Assembly: GCA_009746045.1 (NCBI GenBank)
Contig: RPFO01000104.1
Location: 2,870,796-2,934,795 of the forward strand
Source: Mesostigma viride
Taxonomy: Eukaryota; Streptophyta; Mesostigmatophyceae; Mesostigmatales; Mesostigmataceae
DNA: 64,000 bases
Reading direction: 5' to 3'
Below the pieces are notes generated by a model. It saw only the letters and a program-made list of their open reading frames with translations, made no database searches and was not told the origin of the DNA. Position numbers and translations under genes: made by a program. Below are positions 17,721 through 26,930 of the stretch, in pieces. Each line of letters starts with the position of its first letter. Position 1 is the stretch's first letter.

Positions 17721-20036
17721 TTACGGAATACTTGCCGAAGATGGAACAGTTCTGCCCCGCGGTGCCCCGGTGTCGTAGTTGATCACATCTCCTCCCTTTG
17801 TACAGGTCCCGGAGGGGTTATTCGTGAAGATGGAATCTAGCTCAACAGCCGTGAGATCGTCTTCGATGTTCGCTATTTCAATGGCGTGGTATTCTCCTGA
17901 CAGGTGCATAACTGGCCGTAGGGGCATTGGCACGTATGGATCAATGATATCTGTTGGCGTGGATGTGAAAATCCCGGCGCTGTTTGAGATTTTTGTCATC
18001 TGACTCATCCTAGTTGGGAGTGTCTTGGCTATATACCTCTCGACTATTCCGTCAGACCGTCGTCGAAACGCAACCCAGTAACTCAACTGCTGCCTCCACG
18101 AGCTATTGAGTGTGTATCGCACTCTTGCCTTGAGGTTGTCATACAGGTCGAGAGCATAGTCGGAGTGGTGAAGGTTGACCCCAAGCATGGCCCAATGGGT
18201 CGTTTGAGCGTTTCTCCAATTTGAGTGTCCGTCCGTAACGGCCGGATGATACTTTCCAGATAAACTCATCGTGTTCTCAGCAAATGACACAAAAGCGTCA
18301 TTGCTTCCAAGATACATGCGAAAACACATGCAGAACGGACCGTCTATTAACTCGTTCGCAAAAACGACACACTTTGATGGAGCCGGCGTGGCTGTTTTTA
18401 TCAAATAAAAGCTCGTGGGGTCATTCGGTTCAAAGTAGTACTTCGATGACTCTGCCTGAGAAGTCGTGAAGATATTACGAGAAAGGACGTCTAAACTGCG
18501 AAGGGTGTCATGAGTCCCTTCTACTGTCGCGTTCTCCCCAGAGAGGTTGGGGTAGTCTCTTGGGCATGTGAAGCTGTAATAAATGTCCGTATTAGCGCTT
18601 TCGTGGTCGGTTGGTGTGTACGTGAAATAGTTAATCCCTGACAAGGTTGCCTTGACACCCCCCTCTATATGCAAGTTGAAACTGACTGGGTTTTCGAGGT
18701 TCATCCCCCACCCAACGACAGGGTCCGCCAGTGCTGTAATTGCTATCCTCATTGGATTCGCGTATGATACGAACTTGCTCTTTGATCGTATCCCACTAGA
18801 GGTTGTAGAAAGTTTCGAGACACCTACCATGACCCCCGCCTTCCTAGTCGTAAACGAGGTAATGGTAGAGTCATCGAAGAGGTCTAGCTCGTAACTCAGC
18901 CATTTTCCCGTGTCGGTACTTGTCAAGTTGGTAACTAGAGCATCCTCACCACGCAGTCCTCCGTTCACAGATAGCGTGAACCCGCCAATCGTCGGAGAGG
19001 CCTCCGTGAGTCGAACGTTGTTGATGTACCATCGCAAAGGGAGTTTTCTCAGGTAGGCGCTAGGGACGCAATCTTTGATGCCTTGTACTATCGAAAGCCC
19101 TGGGATGCATTCATACGTCTGAAAAGGGTAGGTGACTACTAGCCAAGTGACAGCGTTCAATTCATCGATCCTGCCAATTCTCCAGCTAGAGAGTTTTGCA
19201 TAGGATCGGGTTATTGTGAAAGAACGCCCGGTTAGCGCGGCAGGGCGGTTGTGGTCTCTCATGGTGGAAAACGAGATTTGCTCGACTAGCAAAGGGCTAC
19301 CCGAAAATCGCGTCCCGCCATATCCAAAATACAGGTCCTTGAAATACGGGTATCCGACATCTGGGTTAACCAAGTTGTTCCCCGCTGCATAAAATGAGGA
19401 CTGGTAGTCTCTCGCGACAAAATCGCAAATTCCGCTCACTTCTCCGCTGTTGACGATGTATGGCAACTCAACACGCACGTCTTGGTCATTGATGACGCTA
19501 AAGGCATTGTCATGAGAAGCCGTCGTTCCATCTTCATAATGCATGACAAATGGCGCGTTTGGATTTGTCAGAGTAGTATAGCCGATACCCAAGTTGTCGA
19601 ACAGAAAGTCTAGCTGTGTGCGGGTCGGTATTCGATGGCCTGGGTCTTGGAGCGTATCAGCGTCAAAATGGAATGACATGACCCCATTGCTCGGTGTCTC
19701 GATGTCTATGAAGCTGCTTTTTACGTACATGTTTTCGAATATGGCTTGGTCTTTAAACCACGATTTCCCATCCACTACCAGCTTAAAAAATGACTCGATA
19801 GGGTCCGCGGCCGTCTCCTCGTCGTAATCATCGCCTAAACGCAAACTTGTTGGCTCACTTGGGTAACACACCCGCACGCCATCAACAATCGTATGCAAGT
19901 CAAATGGATGAACCTGGGATAATTGCAACGCTACAATGTCCTGTTCAACGCTTGCGATTCGCGCGTCTGTTTCTTGGTCGACCGTCAAGCCGGTTGCGAG
20001 GTTTATGGGCCGGTTGAGAGTCGAAATCACTACCAT
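17721..20036 (-). CDS. PLV large structural protein (fibre-like), 771 aa
   Basis: The longest uninterrupted viral gene. The N-terminus (residues 20-45, TVDQETDARIASVEQDIVAL) could form a short coiled coil, which suits a trimeric fibre. The remaining 700 residues are beta-rich with repeated aromatic and glycine loops (VWGMNLENPVSFNLHIEGG-like segments, SYWVAFRRRSDGIVERYIAK). It is the first gene of the minus-strand block and starts 24 bp from the divergent plus-strand gene. I suspect a spike or host-recognition protein; no domain family is certain. Confidence 0.55.
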   Translation of the reverse strand: MVVISTLNRPINLATGLTVDQETDARIASVEQDIVALQLSQVHPFDLHTIVDGVRVCYPSEPTSLRLGDDYDEETAADPIESFFKLVVDGKSWFKDQAIFENMYVKSSFIDIETPSNGVMSFHFDADTLQDPGHRIPTRTQLDFLFDNLGIGYTTLTNPNAPFVMHYEDGTTASHDNAFSVINDQDVRVELPYIVNSGEVSGICDFVARDYQSSFYAAGNNLVNPDVGYPYFKDLYFGYGGTRFSGSPLLVEQISFSTMRDHNRPAALTGRSFTITRSYAKLSSWRIGRIDELNAVTWLVVTYPFQTYECIPGLSIVQGIKDCVPSAYLRKLPLRWYINNVRLTEASPTIGGFTLSVNGGLRGEDALVTNLTSTDTGKWLSYELDLFDDSTITSFTTRKAGVMVGVSKLSTTSSGIRSKSKFVSYANPMRIAITALADPVVGWGMNLENPVSFNLHIEGGVKATLSGINYFTYTPTDHESANTDIYYSFTCPRDYPNLSGENATVEGTHDTLRSLDVLSRNIFTTSQAESSKYYFEPNDPTSFYLIKTATPAPSKCVVFANELIDGPFCMCFRMYLGSNDAFVSFAENTMSLSGKYHPAVTDGHSNWRNAQTTHWAMLGVNLHHSDYALDLYDNLKARVRYTLNSSWRQQLSYWVAFRRRSDGIVERYIAKTLPTRMSQMTKISNSAGIFTSTPTDIIDPYVPMPLRPVMHLSGEYHAIEIANIEDDLTAVELDSIFTNNPSGTCTKGGDVINYDTGAPRGRTVPSSASIP

Positions 20037-20060
20037 TTATTATCTGCCTAGAATATAAAC
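20037..20060. promoter_or_regulatory. 24-bp divergent intergenic region
   Basis: Only 24 bases separate the start codons of the 771-aa gene (minus) and the 154-aa gene (plus). They contain ATTATC and AGAATATAAAC, a TATA-like element 7-15 bp before the plus-strand ATG. Promoter elements for both directions must overlap this gap or lie in the coding sequences. Untranslated leaders must be very short. Confidence 0.5.
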
Positions 20061-20525
20061 ATGGCCTCTGAGGCTTCAGAGACCCCAACGAGCTACCAAG
20101 ACGAAACCTTCGCCGAGACGCGGGAAGAGCAGGTTGACCTGGTCAAGACAATTCGAAAGGGACAACCGCTGAATGATGAACAGAAAAAAGCCCTTCGCGA
20201 CAAAATGAGAGTTTACCAGCAACGCGCAAAAGCCGAGAGGGAGAAGAGACGAAACGAGGAAAAGGAGGCAGAGATAACGAAACGTAAGGTCCTTGCAAAG
20301 GAATTGGAGATTCAGCGGCAAAGGCTAGTCGAACTGGAGCTGCAAGAAGCCCGTAACAAATCGCGCATTGAACGCCTTCTCGCTGAAGATTCTGTCGCCT
20401 CAACCCCCGCCGACACGCCAAAACCAAGACGGGGTCGAAAGCCCAAGGAGACAGAGCCGGACTCTCCGCCATCCCCGATCAAGACCCGACAGCTCCCACC
20501 TAACCACCGCCACCTGTCGCGATGA
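20061..20525 (+). CDS. PLV coiled-coil protein with an AT-hook, 154 aa (likely frameshifted C-terminus)
   Basis: Residues 40-115 are a long charged helix (REKRRNEEKEAEITKRKVLA and onward), a coiled coil. After it comes TPKPRRGRKPKETEP, an AT-hook core (RGRKP) that binds the minor groove of AT-rich DNA. The frame ends in a proline-rich stretch; in the next frame CCACCTGTCGCGATGACGCC continues as PPVAMTPYEMRMAA and ends ...LLASLDD at 20585-20587. A one-base indel near 20500-20515 may therefore have replaced the native tail; alternatively a 21-codon ORF overlaps by ATGA. First gene of the plus-strand block. Confidence 0.6.
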   Translation: MASEASETPTSYQDETFAETREEQVDLVKTIRKGQPLNDEQKKALRDKMRVYQQRAKAEREKRRNEEKEAEITKRKVLAKELEIQRQRLVELELQEARNKSRIERLLAEDSVASTPADTPKPRRGRKPKETEPDSPPSPIKTRQLPPNHRHLSR

Positions 20526-20599
20526 CGCCATACGAGATGCGCATGGCCGCCATCCGCGCGTCTCTCCTTGCTAGTCTGGACGATTAAAATGTCTTCAGA

Positions 20600-21484
20600 A
20601 TGATAATGGCTATCATCGAAGAGCGACGAATTCATTCACTCGAGAACAAAGACATCAAGCAACGATACGCCCCACAGCGTCCTGCTCCACCGAATATGCC
20701 GAGTCTTCATTTCATCGCAAACTTCTGCGGAGCTCGACGGTCTGGGAAAACTACATCGGCAGTCAACATGGCGAAGGCTTACTTTGCTAACAACTCATTC
20801 GACAAGCTGTACCTCATTTCAGGGAGTGCCCACACGGAGCCAAAATACAAGGAGCTCCCGGAACCAGCTATGACGATGGAAGTCTACTCTAACCTGGCAT
20901 TCGATGGGATGATAGATCATATCAAGTCTGACCTCCACGAATACGAGAGGTACAAGGACGATCTCAAGGTGTGGGAAACGTTCAAACGCGAATACGTGGA
21001 TGGGAATAAAAACGCAGAACTCATGGACCTCTCCATGTACCTACGCCTTGATGCAATGAACTGGGATAAACCTGCGACAAGGTTCGAGCACGGTCCTCCT
21101 TCGTCGCTCATTCTGATAGACGACATGCAAGGCAGTGCCCTCTATCAGAGCTCTAGCAAAAACGCTGTTGCGGCTTTCGCGTTCAAACACAGACACTTCC
21201 TCACGAGCATGATTTTCCTGACACAGGCGTACACAAGCGGTGGCGTACCACGAGCAGTGCGAGCGAATATATCGTTTCTTGCGCTGTTCAGAACGAAGGA
21301 CCATCGAGCCGCGCGACAGATCGCGGAAGAGAGCGCGGGGGCTGTGGCGCCGGACGAGTTTCTCGCGCTATGGGACCACGCCGTCAAGGACGATCCTCAC
21401 GACTTCTTCGCTGTCGACTTCGACCAGCGCGACCCGAAAAAAATGTTTCGTCGAAACTTCAATACATTTCTCTCGATAAAATAA
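20600..21484 (+). CDS. PLV genome-packaging ATPase (FtsK/HerA type), 294 aa
   Basis: Walker A GARRSGKTT is at residues 44-52 after the strand LHFIANFC, and Walker B LILIDD at 170-175. A polar-ended strand MIFLTQAYTS follows near 208, then a RANISFLALFRTKD segment. This order and the 290-residue length fit the A32-like/HerA-FtsK ATPases that pump DNA into capsids of PLVs, virophages and large DNA viruses. Both key Walker lysine/threonine and acidic residues are present, and the frame is intact. The start at 20600 gives a short N-terminal tail; the ATG at 20606 is equally possible. Confidence 0.85.
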   Translation: MIMAIIEERRIHSLENKDIKQRYAPQRPAPPNMPSLHFIANFCGARRSGKTTSAVNMAKAYFANNSFDKLYLISGSAHTEPKYKELPEPAMTMEVYSNLAFDGMIDHIKSDLHEYERYKDDLKVWETFKREYVDGNKNAELMDLSMYLRLDAMNWDKPATRFEHGPPSSLILIDDMQGSALYQSSSKNAVAAFAFKHRHFLTSMIFLTQAYTSGGVPRAVRANISFLALFRTKDHRAARQIAEESAGAVAPDEFLALWDHAVKDDPHDFFAVDFDQRDPKKMFRRNFNTFLSIK

Positions 21485-21506
21485 TTTTCTCTGAACATGA
21501 TATACT

Positions 21507-22001
21507 ATGGATATTCCGTCCACCAAACGATACGCAGGCGCCGAGAAGGAGTACGTGTTGGACACCCAAGCACTCCTCCGATATTGTTCGGGTTCTCGAC
21601 TAGGACAGAAAACTCTAGAACGTGTCGTCAGGATCCTTCAAGAAGCAGGCCACCACGACACGATTCCGTCCACCTGTCACGACATGAGCCCCGAAATCCG
21701 ATTGGCCATCCTCGCCTTGGTGGGCGATCGCAGGCGTCCACGTGGGCGCTCACCCTCCAAAACGGAAAAACGACACGAACCGAAACGGCCTCGAGGGCGC
21801 CCAAGGATCCACCCCGTAGGGTATAAAAAGCCTCGAGCCAAAAAATTGTCTCATGTTCAGTCATCAGATGACGGTGACCGTAGAGGAGCGTCGCGAGCAA
21901 TGGCGACGGGCCCAGGCGAAGAGGCGAGCAATCGCCCGCGACCAGACGAACTGCATCTCGGCGAAAAGCAAGGTCAAGAAGGGCGTCTGGAATCCCAGTG
22001 A
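21507..22001 (+). CDS. PLV hypothetical protein with AT-hooks, 164 aa
   Basis: It starts 22 bp after the ATPase stop (MDIPSTKRYAGAEKEYVLDT). The N-terminal half has LGQKTLERVVRILQEAG and PEIRLAILALVGD helices. Then come RRRPRGRSP and KRPRGRPRIHP, the second a full AT-hook. The last 50 codons overlap the recombinase frame (start 21853 or 21868), so the natural end may be shorter. This is the second AT-hook protein of the virus. No family is recognised; a DNA-binding role is inferred from the hook. Confidence 0.5.
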   Translation: MDIPSTKRYAGAEKEYVLDTQALLRYCSGSRLGQKTLERVVRILQEAGHHDTIPSTCHDMSPEIRLAILALVGDRRRPRGRSPSKTEKRHEPKRPRGRPRIHPVGYKKPRAKKLSHVQSSDDGDRRGASRAMATGPGEEASNRPRPDELHLGEKQGQEGRLESQ

Positions 22002-23127
22002 CCGATGGATCGCAAATAACCCCGAGTGCGCGGAAAAAATCGGCTTGCAGGCGACCTCTCCACCCTCGCCGGAGCCACCGCACCATGAGGAAACTCCCGC
22101 TCGAGCTGGAGGAGGGCGGTACTGGACCTTCGACGAGGCCGTCGCCGCAGCGGAAGCGCGACCAGAGCAGCACGAGCGTGGCAGGCCATCGAAGGAGCGC
22201 GGGGCGACTCGCAAGACCGCTTTGGGATACATTGGCAGGATGCGGGTCCTGCTCGACAAACTGGGGTGCTCGCAGTACGAGTCCGTTGATTGCCTTGCCG
22301 ACACAGCTCGCGTTCTTCGCGTGGTGCACGAGAGCTCAGAACCCAAGCGCAAGACCCAGCACTCGAAGGACGACGCCTGGAGGGAGAATGAGAAGCAGCT
22401 CCTCGGGGTCATCAACGGCGTGAACCGAATGATGCCGCCCGAGAAGAGGCTCCCGAGTCACGTTACGGACGCGTACACTGCTCGTGTCAGAGAGCTGAAG
22501 GTTGGTGACCTGGACAGACGGTTCGACCGTGCCGTCGGAGAACAAGCCGCTGAGGTACACATACGAACAGCTCCAGAAGATCGCCAAAGCAGAGTACGAA
22601 GCCGATCCCACGTCCGACGCCGCGCTCATGGGCTTGATCTATCTCTCGGGTGAAGATCTACCACCGACGCGTTACAATCACGACCAGATGCGCATCGTCG
22701 ACTCGGTCGCTGAGCTAGGACCGCACGTCGAGAACGGCTACATCCCGAGCGAGAGGAGATTCTACATCCAGAATTTCAAAACGCAGCACAGCATGCCAGT
22801 TTATGACGTCGTCATCCCGAAGAAGTACGGAAAGCTCATCAAAGCGTTGGATGCCCCGGGCGTGCTAAGGCTGGACAGAAATACCTTTTCGAATCAGAGC
22901 CTGGCCTTCCGATCAAACACGAGCTCTACAGCGCCCGTTACAACCGGATTTACGGAGGCATCGACGCCACGCGACAAGCATACATCACTCGTTTCCTGAA
23001 GGGCGCTTCATTTAAGAAACGTAAATGGGCTGGCGACATGATGGGCCATGACGTACTGACAGGAGCCGTTTACGAGAGGCAGGGTGGCGAGACTGGCGGA
23101 CGTCGGCTGAGGCCGAGGAAAAGGTAG
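21868..23127 (+). pseudogene. PLV tyrosine recombinase (integrase), two frameshifts
   Basis: Three consecutive frame segments make one protein: 21868 to about 22500 (helical N-terminal part, TVTVEERREQWRRAQAKRRA), about 22500 to 22858 (NKPLRYTYEQLQKIAKAEYE, then VIPKKYGKLIKALD), and about 22858 to the TAG at 23125-23127. The last segment has KYLFESEPG, then RYNRIYGG, RQAYITRFLKG, GDMMGHDVLTGAVYERQ: a His with a downstream Tyr, the tail pattern of viral tyrosine recombinases that integrate by a Tyr nucleophile. The two shifts compensate each other (frame 1 to 2 and back). The second lies in CCCCGGGCG at 22855-22863. The gene is probably inactivated, unless these are sequencing errors. Confidence 0.7.
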
Positions 23128-23457
23128 ATAGTTTCCCGTGGGAAATTTTCATGAATGTCGAAAAGGGTATTCTAAACTGCATGCATTATACAGGGAATAT
23201 AAAAGTTCCATGGGAACATTTTTATCGAGGGTCGAGGTTCGAGGGGTTATTCTTTAATCGAAACTTTTTTTTTCTGAACATACGGTATACAACCTTCCAG
23301 AATGGTCTCGAACCTCAACCTGCATGACGACACGGTCGCCCGACACGACGTAACCGACAAGCCGACACGATTCGATTCCTCGTGGGAGATCTCCCACGGG
23401 AATAAAGGCGGACTCTCCCACGACAATCCACACTCTTGCGCTCACACAACCTCTAAG
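23128..23457. promoter_or_regulatory. Palindrome-rich upstream region of the primase gene
   Basis: It holds TTTCCCGTGGGAAA (23132-23145), GTTCCATGGGAAC (23205-23217) and the perfect 18-bp palindrome CGTGGGAGATCTCCCACG (23381-23398), plus a further CTCCCACG half site near 23414. A TATA-like GAATATAAAAG is at 23195-23205. The open frame at 23302 covers the last palindrome, but the in-frame ATG at 23458 would leave all of them in the leader. Confidence 0.5.
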
Positions 23458-23854
23458 ATGTCGACTGCCGCGGAATTTGTTCCTCTTTGGTTCGCGTCGA
23501 AAGATACGCCTTTCTTTGCTCGGACGCCAGGGGTGATGTACTCGTACGAAGAGGAAAAACCCCAAGACGCTTCGGAGGCGTATGGTCGCTCTCGTGGGAT
23601 GAAGTACATCATGGCGCTGAACACGTACAAAAAAACGAACATGTATGCCGCTTTCGGGTGCAGGGAGGACTTGATCAAGACCCACGCGGAGTTATCAACA
23701 AGCGATCCGCATTTGCTAGAAATTCTATCCCCCGACGTGAGCGTCGTCCCATATTTCGATTTTGACTGGGAAACGGAAGAACCCATCGACTACCAGCTGG
23801 AGAAGTACGCAAAAGCGGCCATATCCATGTTCTTCAACGACGTGTACGAGATAA
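23458..23854 (+). pseudogene. PLV primase-helicase, 5' part, cut by a retrotransposon
   Basis: From ATG at 23458 (or 23302 with 52 extra codons) the frame encodes the start of an archaeo-eukaryotic primase (AEP) domain. VVPYFDFDWE at 23746-23775 supplies the metal-binding D-x-D of the active site, preceded by a helix-rich region. The frame is interrupted at 23854 after ...DVYEI by the LTR retrotransposon; the last seven codons before the stop at 23863 are LTR sequence. If the element and one GATAA copy are ignored, the reading frame continues without a shift into the 3' part at 31339. Confidence 0.75.
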
Positions 23855-24232
23855 AGTTAGTCTAAGTCTCCCGCCTGTAGCCTAAGTGGACACGTGCCAG
23901 CACCGCCGGCGCCCAATTGGGTACTGGGACGGTGCTGGACTAGAGCAGTCGTGGCATGAACACGTGGCTATACTCAGTATGTGATGAGCCGGTACCTCAG
24001 TACCGGGACTGTAGTTGTCATGTTAGGACTGACTAGATCAGGTTGTAACTGATAGGCTAGTCCGTCCAGGATCAGTAAGTTAGTTTAACTTACGCAAAGT
24101 CTGGCCAGCCATCGTTGACGGCTGGCCAGCAGTATATGTGCCATTCTATCCTAATGCCAAGGTGTCTCGTCGTTCAAGCACACACACGCCATTTGGCAGT
24201 GCCCGAGCATTCCAGCTTTGTGTTGCATAACT
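23855..24232 (+). repeat. 5' LTR
   Basis: 378 bp, starting AGTTAGTC and ending CATAACT, so the terminal inverted pair is AGTTA/TAACT and not the usual TG/CA. Reading it against the 3' LTR I found no differences. It contains a GCCAGCCATCGTTGACGGCTGGC hairpin at about 24101-24125 and TATATGTGCC at 24133-24142, a possible TATA box. Confidence 0.9.
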
Positions 24233-24336
24233 TGCATTAAAAACTCCAAAAACATACACACACAGGACGACGAGCGTTCATTTCGTGAACAAAACAACCC
24301 ATTCCATTCTTCTACCTCCAGTTTTTTTTCGGAAAA

Positions 24337-26016
24337 ATGTCTAACCCCAACAACAACAAGGGTAAGGCTCTGATGCACCCAAGGAGCCGTTCTAGCTCTC
24401 CGACATCCTCATCGTCGGGGACGTCAGATTCGGAGATTGCCGCCCAGGCAGAGATTGAGCGGGCGGCGAGAAGCTTCGATCAGTCCATGGAGGCTGACCC
24501 GTCGACGTCGGGAACGTCCTCGTCGGGCCACTTGTCTGAGGGCTCGTACAGCAGCGTGGTGCTGCGAGTTCCCCTGTATCCGCAGGGGAGGGGATCCACG
24601 CCTGTTGTGAACAGGCCGAGGGGTCCTCCTTACGCACCAACAGCTGCAGCGGCGGGGGCTGGACCTTCGGCACCTCCTGCCGAGGAGGAGTCCATGGAGC
24701 TGTATGGGCTCCAGCCTGGTTCCTCAGCCGAGGAGCAGGATGACGCACGTTCGCGGCAGGTGGCAGCAGACGAAGGCTTCGCCAGGGCGATGGCTGAGCG
24801 CGAGGAGAGGGAGTTTCGGCGCGCGGACACGCACGCACGTGCTCGCGCCCAGCAGAGGGCGGATGCTGAGAACGTGCGCCGGGCGTTGTTTCACAGCAGT
24901 GAGCTGGCTTCTGGCGAGGAGCAGTTTGAGGTGATGCGTCGGGGGGACCTTGCATGTTTTAAAAGTTTGCGTCGGTCTCGTGAGCCGAAGGTACACCTAG
25001 GTGTGCATCAGGAGTCGGAGTTCTCTTTGACAGGTCCGTCGGGGGCATCTGCTGAGGACGAGATCCTCATGACCCCAGCCATGACGGCGCGGGAGCGTGA
25101 GGCGCAGAAGCGCATGGCGACGTTCATCGCCGACAAGCAGCGTCGGCAGGCGCGGAGGGCCGCGGCAGAGGCCAAGAAGGAGCGCGAGCATGCGGAGCGG
25201 GTGAGGCAAATCGCGCTGACGGAGCGCATCAAGCTCAAAATGTCGATCACCCAGGTGCGCCGGGACCGGATGGTCCGCGAACTCAGGGTGTGGAAAAAGG
25301 CGCAGGCGATGAAGCTGCAGCATATGGCTGAGCTGGAGGCGCCTGGCAGGCCGGAGGCGCAGGAACGGTACAGACGCTCGCTGGCAAGGTGGGAAGCCAA
25401 TGTGGGAAGGATGGAGCAGCGCATCCTGAAGCAGCGACGACGCATGCTCAAGCATGCACGTAAGTCAGCGGTGAGGGGACCGCTTGGTGAAGCGGTGAGA
25501 GTCGAGTTTGGCCTTGGGCCGGATGAGGATGTTTCTGCAAGCCAAATGTTTTATTATTTGTCGCAGCCTAAGAAGACCATCACCAACCGTGATGGCACTG
25601 CCGCACGCACGCGTGTTTACAGGCAGCCTGGTGAAGCCGGACCGTCTAACCTGTCCAACAGGGAGGACCTCATTGATCAGCTTCAGCTGGCGCAAGCCAT
25701 GCTGGAAGCAGATACCCCGCTGTCTCCAGGCGAGCAGGCGACGTTGGCCGACACGGTGGCCAGGCTAGTGGCATCGCTGAAGCCGGCCAAGCGAAGGGCG
25801 CAGGCAGAGGCATGCGCACCCCAGCCAAAGCGGAGGAGGGACGAGGGGGCGGATGACGGGGAGAGGGGGGCAACCAGGGCGGGGCAGGACACGGCACGCA
25901 GGAGTCTGCACCAACACGGCACGCGGGCGGGGAGCAGCAGCAGCAGCGACAGCAACAGCAGCAGCAGCAGCAACCGCCAACTGCAGGAACGACAACAACC
26001 TCCAACATGGCCTTGA
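24337..26016 (+). CDS. Retrotransposon ORF1 (gag-like, charged coiled-coil), 559 aa
   Basis: The frame begins 104 bp after the 5' LTR with a Ser/Pro-rich start and continues as a long charged helical region (many REREAQKRMATF and RRQARRAAAEAKKEREHAER-like segments), then a Ser/Asn/Gln-rich end. No zinc knuckle is in it. It ends TGA at 26014-26016, overlapping the ATG of the next frame by 10 bp. The position is that of gag; the long coiled coil may help build the particle. A frameshift or reinitiation would be needed to link it to the second gag frame. Confidence 0.6.
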   Translation: MSNPNNNKGKALMHPRSRSSSPTSSSSGTSDSEIAAQAEIERAARSFDQSMEADPSTSGTSSSGHLSEGSYSSVVLRVPLYPQGRGSTPVVNRPRGPPYAPTAAAAGAGPSAPPAEEESMELYGLQPGSSAEEQDDARSRQVAADEGFARAMAEREEREFRRADTHARARAQQRADAENVRRALFHSSELASGEEQFEVMRRGDLACFKSLRRSREPKVHLGVHQESEFSLTGPSGASAEDEILMTPAMTAREREAQKRMATFIADKQRRQARRAAAEAKKEREHAERVRQIALTERIKLKMSITQVRRDRMVRELRVWKKAQAMKLQHMAELEAPGRPEAQERYRRSLARWEANVGRMEQRILKQRRRMLKHARKSAVRGPLGEAVRVEFGLGPDEDVSASQMFYYLSQPKKTITNRDGTAARTRVYRQPGEAGPSNLSNREDLIDQLQLAQAMLEADTPLSPGEQATLADTVARLVASLKPAKRRAQAEACAPQPKRRRDEGADDGERGATRAGQDTARRSLHQHGTRAGSSSSSDSNSSSSSNRQLQERQQPPTWP

Positions 26017-26930
26017 CTAGGCCCAGGTTTGATCCAAAAAAGAAAGAGGACAAGCTAGTGTTTCCGGGTTTGCCAGAGGGCCACACCCAGGACGAAGCTA
26101 GGGAGTGGTTGTTTAAGTTGTCACATGCATATGCTAGCGACAATGTCCGTGATTGGTTTGCCTCTCTACGTGCGTCCACACCCATCCATCAATCTGCCAA
26201 GCCTATCCAGCAGTTGGTACAATTGTACCAAAAGCGTGCCAGCAGCGGGGTAGACGTGGCAGAAAATGTGTTGTGGGCGCAGTTCATGGTTGATCTTAGG
26301 GCACTTGTTACCACGGGGGAGCACTTAGAAGTGCTTAAGGGCTTCCAGTGGATAGAGGCCTATAAGGTCAATAAGCGTGACTATGTGAGTGACAACAAAA
26401 AATATGTCATGTACATAGAGGGAGATGAGGAGCTGAAGAAGCTCAATGCCAAGTACCTAGTACACCTATGGCTACAAAAGGCAGAACTGGACCCCACCAC
26501 CCTGTCAGTAATCCTGGCAGGTCTAAAGGATAAGTGGGAGGACTTTAGGAAGGCAATGGCCTATGTGCAGCAATGCCTAGAGCCGTTTGCTGCTGCAGCC
26601 AAGGAGGAAAGGTGAAGCAGGTAAAGGGGGAGGAAGCCTCAGGTACGGGGCTCTCCAAGAAGCAGATGCAGTCGCTGGTAGCCCAGGTAAAGGCGGTAAT
26701 GGGGGGGATAAAAACAAAAACAACAAAAGTGGGGGAGGTGGAAACAAGGGGGGGGAAAGAACAATAACAATAAAAACAGAAAACAAAGTGGGGGAGCTAG
26801 CAAGCCAGGGGGTGCTAAGCCAGCAGGGGGGGACAAGAGGTTGCCTCATGACCCCACCAAGCATTGCACTAGGTGCCTTTGTAAGGGGCACCTAAAAGAT
26901 GACTGCTGGAAAGGCAAACCCGACTATGGT
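26007..26930 (+). pseudogene. Retrotransposon gag, second part, with zinc knuckle (frame-broken)
   Basis: The 202-codon frame from 26007 (MALTRPRFDPKKKEDKLVFP) has a copia gag-like helical body (AREWLFKLSHAYASDNVRDW, LKDKWEDFRKAM) and stops at 26613. Beyond it, Gly/Lys/Asn-rich stretches run through changing frames in G-rich homopolymers (26625-26760). A CCHC knuckle follows at about 26859-26902: CTRCLCKGHLKDDC, spacing C-x2-C-x4-H-x4-C, which binds RNA. Several indels in G runs therefore separate capsid and nucleocapsid parts; these are either decay or sequencing errors. Confidence 0.6.
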
